Assembly (NCBI GenBank): GCA_019186845.1
Contig: JABARW010000021.1
Location: forward strand, 27,692 to 91,691
Reading direction: 5' to 3'
DNA: 64,000 nucleotides
Source of the DNA: Planctomycetota bacterium
Lineage (GTDB): Bacteria > Planctomycetota > UBA8742 > UBA2392
Part shown: in pieces, positions 53,865 to 61,915 of the stretch
Position numbering within the stretch: position 1 is the stretch's first letter
How the letters are laid out: every line of letters begins with the position of its first letter
Position numbers and translations under genes: made by a program
The notes under the pieces: model-generated
The model's input: only the letters and a program-made list of their open reading frames with translations
What the model was told of the DNA's origin: nothing
The model's database searches: none

Positions 53865-55079
53865 ATGGCGCAGGCTCAAATGTCATGCCGCGTTCTGCTG
53901 CCGCTCATGGCGTTGTGGGCGACTCTGCTGCTGGGCGCCTGTTCGACTTCTCAGGCTCGCGCGGCGGGGGGCACATCAGCCCCCGACGCACCTGAAGCGA
54001 GCGCGCCACAAGCTGAGTCCCTCGATCAATTGTTGTCTCAGGACGACTTTGACCTGCCCCGGTCTTTGCTGCTGTTCAGCCGGGAGTATGCGGCCGAATT
54101 CGGCGTCGAGCCCCCTGAGTCCGTAGATGCCTGGCAGGAACGCTTCGCGCGCTACACCAGTGAACTCAAACGCGACCTCAAGCGCGACGCCACGCCCCGG
54201 GCCCGCCTGCTGACGCTCATCGAGTTCGTGCACGGCAAACTGGGTCTGCGCTTTGACAGTGCGGACATGCAGGGCCACGACCCGCAGAATCTCTTCTTCG
54301 ACAACGTCATCACCCGCCGGCAGGGCTATTGCGTGACGCTGAGCCTTGCCTACATCGTGTTTGGCCAGGCGGCGGGGCTTGAGGTTTACGGCGTGCGAAT
54401 TCCAGGGCACTTCGCGGTGCAGTTCAAGGACTTCAGCGGTGAGGAGAAGTTTACCGCCCTGGTCGAAAGCACCGCCCAGGGAAGCCTCCTGGATGAACTC
54501 GAAGTCTCAGCGCGGCATCGTTTCTCGGCCCAATCCGTTGAGGCCGGATGCTATCTCACCCCCCTGACCGACCGCCAGATTCTCGCTGTGATGTACAACA
54601 ATCTTGCCGGGCTGACCCATCTCAGGGGCGACTCCGCCAAAGCCCTCGATCGATACAACCGCTCTCTGGAACTGGGACCCAATAACCCCGAGGCGCTCTA
54701 CAATCGCGCCCTGATTCAGCGCAACCTGAACCTCGCCCAGCCCGCCCTGCGCGATCTGAACGCCGCCATCCGCCTCGATCCCAACTTTACCCTGGCGCTT
54801 CTGGCCCGCGCGGGCCTGCTGTTTGAGGCAGGCGAAACCGAAGCCGGCCGCCAGGACCTCGCCTTGGCCCTGCGCCAGAGGCCCGAATGGCCCCAACCCC
54901 ATCTGCTGGAGGGAACCCTGGCCGCCGGCGAAGGCCGCCTGGAAGACGCCAGGGCCGCCTTTGAGCGCGCACTCCAGCGCGACCCCATGAGCAAGGACGC
55001 TCACAAGGCGCTCGCCCAAGTGGAGCGCAAATTGGGCAATCATCAGAAGGCCGCTGAACACGAAGCTGCCGCGCGCTGA
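53865..55079 (+). CDS. Transglutaminase-like/TPR lipoprotein (SirB1-like)
   Basis: The 404-residue lipoprotein has lipobox LLLGACS. The transglutaminase core2-like domain (about 45-210) has Cys156 in RRQGYCVTLS and His182 in RIPGHFAVQF, then a likely acid partner. The C-terminal half is TPR repeats (YNNLAGLTHLRGDSAKALDR, ALDRYNRSLELGPNNPEALY). SirB1-type proteins share this layout. The catalytic Cys and His are both present, so peptidase or transferase activity is possible. Confidence 0.85.
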   Translation: MAQAQMSCRVLLPLMALWATLLLGACSTSQARAAGGTSAPDAPEASAPQAESLDQLLSQDDFDLPRSLLLFSREYAAEFGVEPPESVDAWQERFARYTSELKRDLKRDATPRARLLTLIEFVHGKLGLRFDSADMQGHDPQNLFFDNVITRRQGYCVTLSLAYIVFGQAAGLEVYGVRIPGHFAVQFKDFSGEEKFTALVESTAQGSLLDELEVSARHRFSAQSVEAGCYLTPLTDRQILAVMYNNLAGLTHLRGDSAKALDRYNRSLELGPNNPEALYNRALIQRNLNLAQPALRDLNAAIRLDPNFTLALLARAGLLFEAGETEAGRQDLALALRQRPEWPQPHLLEGTLAAGEGRLEDARAAFERALQRDPMSKDAHKALAQVERKLGNHQKAAEHEAAAR

Positions 55080-55100
55080 GGCAGATGTTACGCTTGTCCC

Positions 55101-55910
55101 ATGACGACGCCCCGTGAAGCCTCCGCCGTTTGCGAGCTGGCCCTTGCAGCCCGCGCCATGAGCGAATTGCCCGAGCTGGCGATGGAGCAGGCCCGCCAGT
55201 TCACGGCCCGCGCCGCGGCAGCAGCTTGCGTCGTCCAGCACGGAGCCAACGGAACTCAGGTCTCAGCCCTGCGCTGGATGTTTCCTGACGGCCGCACACC
55301 GGTCATTCTGATGCCTACCAGCGTAAAGGACGCCGAGTTTCTGGCCAGTGCCGCCGTGATGCTGGCGCTGCAGGCCGGCCTGCCTTCCGTGTTCGCGGTC
55401 GAAGGAGATCTGCTCGCTGAGCTGAAAGCACCACCGCAGGCCGTGACCTTAGCGTCCGCACATCGCTTTCAAAAGCTTGACACGTCAAGTAACGGGCCGG
55501 ACGCTGAGGTCCAGCGCTGGGAGAGCATCGTGCGTGGCAACGCCGACGCCCTGGCCCTGGCGCAACGTGACCTGCAGCCTGCTGGCGACGGCAAGGTGGA
55601 CTGGCTCGTGATCAGCTACGGTCTCACGGCCCGTGCCGCTCAGGGGGCGGTCGAGGCCGCGCGACAGAAGGGTATTGGCGTCGATCATCTTGTGCTGCAC
55701 ACGCTGTCACCGCTTCCCGAGCGGCTGATTGCCTCAGCCGCCATGGGCCGGCGCTATGTCGTGGTGGCCGAGCGCAACCTGGGACAGGTGCACCGCGAAA
55801 TCCAGCGGCTGTGCCCCAGCCACGCCGTGGTTTTGGTCAGCGCCCTGAGCCGGCCCGTGGAATCCGAGGCCGTGTTGGGCGCCTTGCTGAAGTTCCCGCG
55901 GTGCTGCTGA
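55101..55910 (+). CDS. Stand-alone 2-oxoacid:ferredoxin oxidoreductase domain II-like protein
   Basis: The 269-residue protein starts at ATG 55101. The C-terminal part (WLVISYGLTARAAQGAVEAA, GIGVDHLVLHTLSPLPERLI, RRYVVVAERNLGQVHREIQR) closely follows the C-terminal domain of the alpha subunit of KorA/VorB-type oxidoreductases. The N-terminal part is a shortened PYR-like domain (RTPVILMPTSVKDAEFL) without a TPP-binding subunit or Fe-S motif. It is either a degraded alpha subunit or a repurposed fragment. Its stop overlaps the RAYT start (TGATG). Confidence 0.7.
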   Translation: MTTPREASAVCELALAARAMSELPELAMEQARQFTARAAAAACVVQHGANGTQVSALRWMFPDGRTPVILMPTSVKDAEFLASAAVMLALQAGLPSVFAVEGDLLAELKAPPQAVTLASAHRFQKLDTSSNGPDAEVQRWESIVRGNADALALAQRDLQPAGDGKVDWLVISYGLTARAAQGAVEAARQKGIGVDHLVLHTLSPLPERLIASAAMGRRYVVVAERNLGQVHREIQRLCPSHAVVLVSALSRPVESEAVLGALLKFPRCC

Positions 55911-56335
55911 TGGGCCGCCACTACTACAACGTAACGTTGATGCTTAACCGCGAACACGAGCGGCGCCGCCTGAATTCCGGGCGCCAGGCACCCGCGGTGC
56001 GTGAAGTGCTCGAGCACTTCTCCAGAAGGGCGGCCCGGGTCTATGCCTGGGTCGTCATGCCCGATCACATTCACCTGCTGTTTTCGCGCACGCGCCCCCT
56101 GAAGGACATCGCCCGTTTTGCTGGCCGGATCAAGCGCCAGGTAAACCAGCGCTTGCGGTCCCATGGCGACAGCGACCTTTCCTGGCGTGACGGCTGCATT
56201 GTCTATGAGGTCAGCGAGCAGACACTGGCGGCAGCCCGCGACTATATTCTAGCCAATCCTGTACGGGGCAAGCTGGCTTCCTCGCCGGCCGAGTACGAAC
56301 TGGCGGCGTCGCCGTCGTCCCTGCCCGCCATCTGA
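55910..56335 (+). CDS. RAYT-type (REP-associated tyrosine) transposase, IS200-like Y1
   Basis: The 141-residue protein has the HUH motif in VVMPDHIHLLF (His53, His55) and the catalytic tyrosine in RDYILANPVRG (Tyr112), the pattern of single-copy RAYTs. Such enzymes process REP palindromes and are usually domesticated, not mobile. Translation is coupled to the upstream oxidoreductase-domain gene, which is unusual. I see no flanking IS ends. Confidence 0.85.
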   Translation: MGRHYYNVTLMLNREHERRRLNSGRQAPAVREVLEHFSRRAARVYAWVVMPDHIHLLFSRTRPLKDIARFAGRIKRQVNQRLRSHGDSDLSWRDGCIVYEVSEQTLAAARDYILANPVRGKLASSPAEYELAASPSSLPAI

Positions 56336-56346
56336 CCTGGAGACCG

Positions 56347-56889
56347 TCAGGTCCTGGTCTCGCCGAGGAAGGGCTTGAAGACCATCAGGTAGCCCAGTGC
56401 CGCAATGGTTTTGCCGTCCTTGATGTTGTTGGCCTTGAGCTGAATGCGCAGGTCGCGGAACGACATGGGCCGGTTGCTGATCTGCTCATCTTCGTCGAAA
56501 TTGGTCTTGCTGGGTGTGAGTTCCCGCGCCATGAAAATGAACATCTTCTCGTCGAGAATGCCGGGGCTGGGAAACATCGTAAACATGTGTTCGAGTTTCC
56601 CCGCCCTGTAGCCTGTTTCTTCCTCGAGTTCCCGAGCCGCGCAGGCCATGGGGTCTTCCCCCTCGTCCAGCGTGCCCGCGGGAATCTCCAACAGCGGCTT
56701 TCTGGCTCCGATGCGCCACTGCTCCACCATGAGCACTGTGTCATTGTCCAGCAGGGGGACCACGCAGGCAGCACCGGGATGCTCAATAACCTCGCGGGCG
56801 AACTCCTTGCCCTCATCGTTCTGCAGCGTGATGCGCGCGACCTTGAAGTTGCGAGCCTTGAGCAGTTCTTCCCGGTTGAGAATGCGCAT
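56347..56889 (-). CDS. NUDIX hydrolase, ADP-ribose pyrophosphatase-like
   Basis: The 180-residue protein has a complete NUDIX box G-x5-E-x7-RELEEETG (from GTLDEGE to EEETGY, about 95-117). The start is VARITLQNDEGKEFAREVIE with EQWRIGARKPLLEIPAG, typical of ADP-ribose or related nucleoside-diphosphate sugar hydrolases (NudF group). It acts in nucleotide housekeeping. Its ATG is one base away from the upstream gene's stop (TGACATG), so it is coupled to the membrane protein gene at 56891. Confidence 0.9.
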   Translation of the reverse strand: MRILNREELLKARNFKVARITLQNDEGKEFAREVIEHPGAACVVPLLDNDTVLMVEQWRIGARKPLLEIPAGTLDEGEDPMACAARELEEETGYRAGKLEHMFTMFPSPGILDEKMFIFMARELTPSKTNFDEDEQISNRPMSFRDLRIQLKANNIKDGKTIAALGYLMVFKPFLGETRT

Positions 56890-56890
56890 G

Positions 56891-57601
56891 TCAGCGTCCG
56901 ATCGTTATCTCGACGCGCTCAAGGTTCACCTTCTTCAGCGAACTACCCTCCAGCGTGCCGTTCACCAAGTCCTCGGCGGCGGGCGGCATTTCGCCTCCGG
57001 ACTCCACAAACACCAGCAGGTCGCGCCGCTCACCCACGGCCAGCGTGAAAACACTCCCGGATTGAGCGAGGGTCATGCGCCCGAGCGCCGTGGCGCGTTC
57101 GGCTTGGGCGACGCTGGCCAACCACAGCGCGGTGTATTCCCGGCCAGACTTGTCCCGCAGCCGCAGCGTTCCCCCGCTGAAGACCAGGGGCTCACTCTTG
57201 CTCAGGTTGCGCACCGTCAACTGGTACAGGCGGCCAGGGCGTTCGATGCCCAGGGCCTCGCGCAGCTTCTCGGAATACTTGTCGCGGTAGCCAGGCGCCT
57301 CGTCCACGTCGCGCAGTTCAAAGGCCACTTCACGTGTGCTCTCCGTGCTCTGTCCCCGCAGCACTCCCACCTTGGCCTGGGCCACGCTGGTGGGCACGTC
57401 AACGTTGGCGGCGTCGCCGCCGTTTCGGGGCAGCACCCGCGTCAGCACGTAAACCAGAAACACACTGGAGGCCGCCGCGCTCAAGATGACAAGAAAGTTG
57501 AGCATCAGGCGGGCGCGGGAAGCATCCCGTGCCGCCTCTTCGTAGGCAACATCGTTGGCCGAAGCCGGCTCAGATTCCTGCGCCTTTGGCTCTTGCTGCA
57601 T
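56891..57601 (-). CDS. Single-pass membrane protein of unknown function
   Basis: The 236-residue protein starts at ATG 57601. A short hydrophilic N-terminus precedes a transmembrane helix (LMLNFLVILSAAASSVFLVY). The extracytoplasmic domain has beta-strand patterning (LYQLTVRNLSKSEPLVFSGG, SGSVFTLAVGERRDLLVFVE). No family recognised. It is co-directional with the NUDIX and two upstream small membrane genes. Confidence 0.75.
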   Translation of the reverse strand: MQQEPKAQESEPASANDVAYEEAARDASRARLMLNFLVILSAAASSVFLVYVLTRVLPRNGGDAANVDVPTSVAQAKVGVLRGQSTESTREVAFELRDVDEAPGYRDKYSEKLREALGIERPGRLYQLTVRNLSKSEPLVFSGGTLRLRDKSGREYTALWLASVAQAERATALGRMTLAQSGSVFTLAVGERRDLLVFVESGGEMPPAAEDLVNGTLEGSSLKKVNLERVEITIGR

Positions 57602-57638
57602 GGCGGCATCATAGGGCCAAGGCTGACGCAGCGAAAGC

Positions 57639-58100
57639 TCACGCCGTCGCTGAGCCCGGACGCAGCGCCAGCCAGAGTTCGACCTCGCCCACCGCCAGGC
57701 CAAGCCGCCGGGCAATTTCTCTCGCGTCGTGGCCCGCGCCTGCAAGCTCAGCCGCCTGCGGCCGCCAGTCGCCTTTCTCGCGGGGCAAGACCTTCAACAC
57801 CTGCGCTCCGGCATCGAGAGCGCAGCGCAACTCCTCTTCCCGCTGCGCGGCGTGCTTCAGCACGCGTTCCAGGGCCAGCAGCTTGTCGTCGGCCCGCTGC
57901 GCGGCTTCCTCCACCACGGCCGACAGGTCCCGCATGACGGAGTCCAGGCTGTAGTAGGCGGCTTCCTCACGCTGCGCCTGTTCACGTAGCAGGGCCGCCT
58001 TGCGGCGCACCTGCAGCCAGTGGCGAACGCCGGTCATGACAAGCAGCAGGGCTCCCGTCGCGGCGAGTCCCTGGGTCAGCACATCGAGGTAATCAGCCAT
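57639..58100 (-). CDS. Small membrane/coiled-coil protein with DUF2802-like end
   Basis: The 153-residue protein starts at ATG 58100, overlapping the upstream gene by 8 bases. One transmembrane helix (GLAATGALLLVMTGVRHWL) leads into a coiled coil (about 30-85). The C-terminus ends AREIARRLGLAVGEVELWLAL, a helix-turn-helix-like pattern seen in DUF2802/DUF6115 proteins. The region likely faces the cytoplasm. Confidence 0.7.
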   Translation of the reverse strand: MADYLDVLTQGLAATGALLLVMTGVRHWLQVRRKAALLREQAQREEAAYYSLDSVMRDLSAVVEEAAQRADDKLLALERVLKHAAQREEELRCALDAGAQVLKVLPREKGDWRPQAAELAGAGHDAREIARRLGLAVGEVELWLALRPGSATA

Positions 58101-58407
58101 GGGGAGACTCCTTGCGAGAGAGTGTCCGCAGGCGCACGTCGGCGTCTTCAATCAGGCGATTCAGAAGGCACATTTTCGCATCGAGGCGGGAGAACGATCG
58201 CCGCGACAACTCATCGAGGTGCTCCAGCAGCTCGCGGGCCGCCGCCAGTTGCCGCTCCTGACCGACCGTGGGCACAAAGGCCACCGTGCCCCCCGCCCGG
58301 GGCTTGTGGCGATTTACCCGCCTCAAGAGGCGCGGCAGCACTAAAGAGGCCAGAATGAGAAAGAGCCCGGCCACAACAAGGGCAAGCTGGAGGGGATGAC
58401 TGCTCAT
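58093..58407 (-). CDS. Small single-pass membrane protein
   Basis: The 104-residue protein starts at ATG 58407 (GGAGA upstream). One transmembrane helix (LALVVAGLFLILASLVL) is followed by a basic linker and a charged helix (AARELLEHLDELSRRSFSRL). It overlaps the DUF2802-like gene by 8 bases, suggesting a two-protein membrane complex. Confidence 0.7.
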   Translation of the reverse strand: MSSHPLQLALVVAGLFLILASLVLPRLLRRVNRHKPRAGGTVAFVPTVGQERQLAAARELLEHLDELSRRSFSRLDAKMCLLNRLIEDADVRLRTLSRKESPHG

Positions 58408-58466
58408 CGGTATCTCCATAATAACCTCAAAACAGATAATAGAACAAATTTGCGAGCTTGCAAAAC

Positions 58467-58494
58467 AAAAGGAGCCGCTTGTGCGGCTCCTTTT
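58467..58494 (-). terminator. Terminator of the STN-like protein gene
   Basis: A 12-bp perfect stem AAAAGGAGCCGC / GCGGCTCCTTTT with a TTGT loop. On the minus strand it is followed by GTTTTGC, 16 bases beyond the stop at 58511. Confidence 0.85.
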
Positions 58495-58510
58495 GAGAAT
58501 CGGTCATGGA

Positions 58511-59191
58511 CTACTTGGAAGCGCGAAGCTGGTCGAGCAGGTCAGCCACCGACTTATGTACGTCGCGCGGCGCGGAAACGATCAATTGCCCCTGCGCAAT
58601 CGTGATCTTGGCGGTGCTGCCCCAATCTGCTTTCACGGTGCTCTCGATCATCTCCACGATATCTTCGGTCGTCGGGGGATCTTCCTTGGGGATGTCAACC
58701 TGCGGGCCACGTTGCTCGTCCTGGGCCTTGAGGCGAATCTCCGGCGCCGGGAAATCCTGGACCTTCATGGTGATGTCACGGACATCATAGGTCTTGGTGC
58801 TGACGGCCCCCTGAGCCTTCTCCTGCGTTGTGATGTACAGAACACCGTTCTTGTAACTTTTCACCAGCCCGATCTGGTCAAGCACGATGTTGAGGGCGTT
58901 GCCCAGCTTGATGTCCGCCAGTTCGAGCGTGACCTTACGATCGGCTTCCGCCACGCCCTCCAGGGCCTTCTTGTCAATGACGATCGTAATCTGGCCCTTC
59001 TTGGCGAAGTCTTTGATGACCTCGTTTACGTCCGTGTCGTCGTAATTGACGACGCTCAACGTCGTGCTCTCCAACTTGGCTTCAATCTTCTTGTAAGTGG
59101 CTTCTTCTTTCTTGACGTCGTCGGCGTACACGCCACCCGCCGAGCCAAGAAGCCCCGCGCAGAGCGCGGCCAACAGGGCAATCTTCTTCAT
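58511..59191 (-). CDS. Secreted STN/secretin-N-like protein
   Basis: The 226-residue protein starts at ATG 59191 with GGAGG upstream. The signal peptide is MKKIALLAALCAGLLGSAGG. The mature part begins with KIEAKLESTTLSVVNYDDTD, followed by VNEVIKDFAKKGQITIVID, LELADIKLGNALNIVLDQIG and GVLYITT. This is the two-helix, three-strand STN/secretin-N layout. A second, similar small domain follows (DIVEMIESTVKADWG, LIVSAPRDVHKSVADLLDQL). It resembles the N-domains of secretins without the channel, a form common in planctomycetes. Confidence 0.85.
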   Translation of the reverse strand: MKKIALLAALCAGLLGSAGGVYADDVKKEEATYKKIEAKLESTTLSVVNYDDTDVNEVIKDFAKKGQITIVIDKKALEGVAEADRKVTLELADIKLGNALNIVLDQIGLVKSYKNGVLYITTQEKAQGAVSTKTYDVRDITMKVQDFPAPEIRLKAQDEQRGPQVDIPKEDPPTTEDIVEMIESTVKADWGSTAKITIAQGQLIVSAPRDVHKSVADLLDQLRASK

Positions 59192-59515
59192 GGAAGACTT
59201 CCTCCAAGGGGAGGAAACATCGGGGTCGCCGAACCTTCGTCCGGCCCGCCAAGTGTATCCGGCCGAGCCATGGCCGTCAAATGCCCAGCTGCGTCGAAAC
59301 CGAGAAGCGCGAGCCAACTGAATCCGCGCCGCGCACGCTGCGACTTGCGGCCAATGCTCGGGACATCGGAGGCGGGGGCTATGCGATCTGTGCATTATAT
59401 TGTGCGTTCAGTGCAACACTGATAACTGTTTTATAAAAGCTGTTGCTTCAGGTAACCTTGTCCGCTATGAGTGCGCTGGATACCCACAGGCGAAGAAGCA
59501 ATGAAAGGAACAGTC
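59192..59515. other. AT-richer divergent intergenic region
   Basis: About 320 bases without a gene, between the minus-strand STN-like gene and the plus-strand secreted protein. The section near 59390-59440 is markedly AT-rich (TTATATTGTGC, GATAACTG, TTTTATAAAAG) compared with the window and is the likely promoter area. I could not fix a -35/-10 pair with confidence, and see no RNA gene. Confidence 0.5.
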
Positions 59516-61678
59516 ATGCGCACGCTAGCTTGGGCTTTGATGCTTGGCTGTCTCACCGCTGCTGTCCCGGCCAATTTGTACGCCGACGAGGCGCGGATAG
59601 CCTTCTATGCAATTCCGTCGCGAGTCTATTTCGGGGAGCCGATGCTCCTGGAATTCTGGGCACAAGACCCCGACGCGCCCGGACGTCCGCTGCCAGGCTT
59701 CATCGGAAGCGATGTGTTGATCTCCGGTTTCCGGCATGACGGCGCCGCGTGGGTTCCTGCCTTTGTGCCCTTTGGAGTGGTCGTTTCGGAAAGCCTTACT
59801 ACCGAGTTCGCGGTGGCATTCGAGCACCAGTCCCTGGTAAAGATCGTGGTTTCTTCGTCGATGGCCGATTCTGCGGAGCTCATCGCGGAGTGCGTCATGC
59901 CGGAGGCCGTTGCGACAAAATGCGCCGTACTTGCCACCGAGTTGAGTGACAATGTCTGCATTGTGGCGGGCAGTTCACTTTGTTTCAGCGCCCAAGTTGG
60001 GAACTACGACTTCACAGCAGGCCAGATGGTGGAGTGGCTCGACTACTCGGGTCCGGTCTACTTGCAGTACTTCGCTCCGTCCGGGCTGGGTGCATGGCAG
60101 ACAACCAGTGTAGGCTTGGAGGCAGTGGCTGGACAGATAACGGTCAATGTGCACATGACCAGTGTGGCGCACGCTGGATTGCGCCTTTGGATCGATCCTC
60201 AGGATTGGGCTGATCGCAATTTCGCTGGCGCACCCCCGAGTGCTGAGAAGTGGGTTCATGTGATCGCTTCCAGTCCGGCCTATGTGTCCGTCTTGCTGAG
60301 CGATATGCAGGCAGCGGCGTCCGGGCAGAACTGGAGCATGGAGCAGCTTGCCCATGTGGCGATACTCGACATCTGGGGCAATCACTGCAACGTCGAAGAT
60401 GACTCCAGCCTTACATTACAGATGGCCTGCGAGGAATCCCAGATAGACGCGATCACGGCCGCGCCGGATTTCTCGCGGCTCCCGCTGCCCGACTCAGATC
60501 CGACAGAAGGCACCTTCCCAGAACCCCAGGGATGTGGGTCTCGTTGCAGGGACGCCAGGCAACGCCGCGAAACTCATCGCACTGGTGCAGTGAACGCGGG
60601 CCTTTGCTCCATGCTTACCCCGGCGCTCGTGACCTTCGCGTTCCGCTGGCCGGCCCGGTCAAGCTATTACACGTCGTTGGGGCTGCCCGTCCATCTCAGC
60701 CTGACGCTGTCGGCCCCTGCTTCGGGTGTGGCTCACATATCCGTTTTGGGAGGCGTACTTATTCAGCCTTCGAGTGGTATCTTGGCGCTTGCGCCCGCCA
60801 GTCCTGCGCTGCTTCCGCAAGCTGGTACCGCGATCGCTGTCACGAACACGATTGACGCCAAGGCTGTGCGCACGAGCGCCAGCGTTGCCATCTATGAAGA
60901 CTTGGGGAAATACGTCTCGTACAAGCCGGCGGCTGTAACTACCTGGCACCATGGCGGCGCCGTTTACAGCTACAGTGCCATACCCGACTGGTACTACCCT
61001 TCAGAACTGCCACATCGCGGCTCTCCCTCCACCGCACATAACACATACCGGGATTCCACCCACACTGGAAGCGTCCACAACGGAGAGTTGATCGATCATC
61101 TCCTTTATCAGGGAGTAAGGGAGAGAGCCTCACGGGCAGTCCGCGCCGAGGTAACGTACGACGCCACCAAACTCGGTGCCCAGCCGCTGCAAGTGACGTG
61201 GGACGTCAGTTTGGAGTATCATGTTCTGCAGTACGGCTTTCACAATTCTTTGGAGGGTGGCTACTCCCACAGCGGCGGCGCCATCGAGATGTTCATTTCG
61301 GGAAATCTGGCCAACAAGCGGATTGAGGCCAAGGCTGGAGTGGATAAAAACAATGCCCTTGCGGCAAGTTCCGTTACGGTGGGGGTGGGACCGCTCTCCA
61401 TTCCTATTCCCATTCCGCAGACCACCGGCAACGACTCTGATGGAAGCAGGTCTGCACAGCCCGGCACGTTGATTTACACAGACACCGGGGCCAACACATT
61501 GTTCACTGTAGGCGTCATTTCCGGCCAGGTTCATCGTGCCAAATCCAATGGAGGCTGGTTTCAGTATGAAACCGACCATGGCATAGGATCGAACCTCACT
61601 TCCAGCCGGATTGACGTAACCATTAAGATTGGCGGAGCCCCCTCCTTCGTGTTGGGCACTATCAAGTTTGCGCCGTGA
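59516..61678 (+). CDS. Large secreted protein of unknown function, possibly frame-disrupted
   Basis: The 720-residue protein starts at ATG 59516 (AAAGGA seven bases upstream); ATG 59501 is an alternative. The signal peptide is MRTLAWALMLGCLTAAVPA. The mature protein is rich in beta-strand patterns and Ser/Ala/Val, with many Trp and Tyr. Residues about 340-380 become Cys/Arg/His-rich (RCRDARQRRETHR) and look out of frame. A different frame between about 60524 and 60660 reads more protein-like, so compensating indels are suspected. No family recognised. Codon and base use are less GC-biased than upstream genes. Confidence 0.65.
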   Translation: MRTLAWALMLGCLTAAVPANLYADEARIAFYAIPSRVYFGEPMLLEFWAQDPDAPGRPLPGFIGSDVLISGFRHDGAAWVPAFVPFGVVVSESLTTEFAVAFEHQSLVKIVVSSSMADSAELIAECVMPEAVATKCAVLATELSDNVCIVAGSSLCFSAQVGNYDFTAGQMVEWLDYSGPVYLQYFAPSGLGAWQTTSVGLEAVAGQITVNVHMTSVAHAGLRLWIDPQDWADRNFAGAPPSAEKWVHVIASSPAYVSVLLSDMQAAASGQNWSMEQLAHVAILDIWGNHCNVEDDSSLTLQMACEESQIDAITAAPDFSRLPLPDSDPTEGTFPEPQGCGSRCRDARQRRETHRTGAVNAGLCSMLTPALVTFAFRWPARSSYYTSLGLPVHLSLTLSAPASGVAHISVLGGVLIQPSSGILALAPASPALLPQAGTAIAVTNTIDAKAVRTSASVAIYEDLGKYVSYKPAAVTTWHHGGAVYSYSAIPDWYYPSELPHRGSPSTAHNTYRDSTHTGSVHNGELIDHLLYQGVRERASRAVRAEVTYDATKLGAQPLQVTWDVSLEYHVLQYGFHNSLEGGYSHSGGAIEMFISGNLANKRIEAKAGVDKNNALAASSVTVGVGPLSIPIPIPQTTGNDSDGSRSAQPGTLIYTDTGANTLFTVGVISGQVHRAKSNGGWFQYETDHGIGSNLTSSRIDVTIKIGGAPSFVLGTIKFAP

Positions 61679-61915
61679 GGTCTCCCCAATGGCGATGTTG
61701 GATGCCAGCCGCGCGATAGGTCAACGGAGTTCGTGAGAATGAATGAGTCGCTTACACGCAATAAAGGCGTGCACCGCATATTCACATAACAAAGGGGGCT
61801 GAATCCGCTTACGCTTCCTGGACCCTTTGCTGTCACTTCTGTCGTTGGTGGCGAGCCCCTAAGCAGTTTGCACGGTCCCTGAATGTTCTCCCGTTACGCT
61901 GCCGTGGAAACCGGA

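Noticed and set aside
56336..56346. Insertion-sequence ends around the RAYT gene
   Set aside because: No inverted or direct repeats of useful length were seen at its borders, so no mobile element was called.
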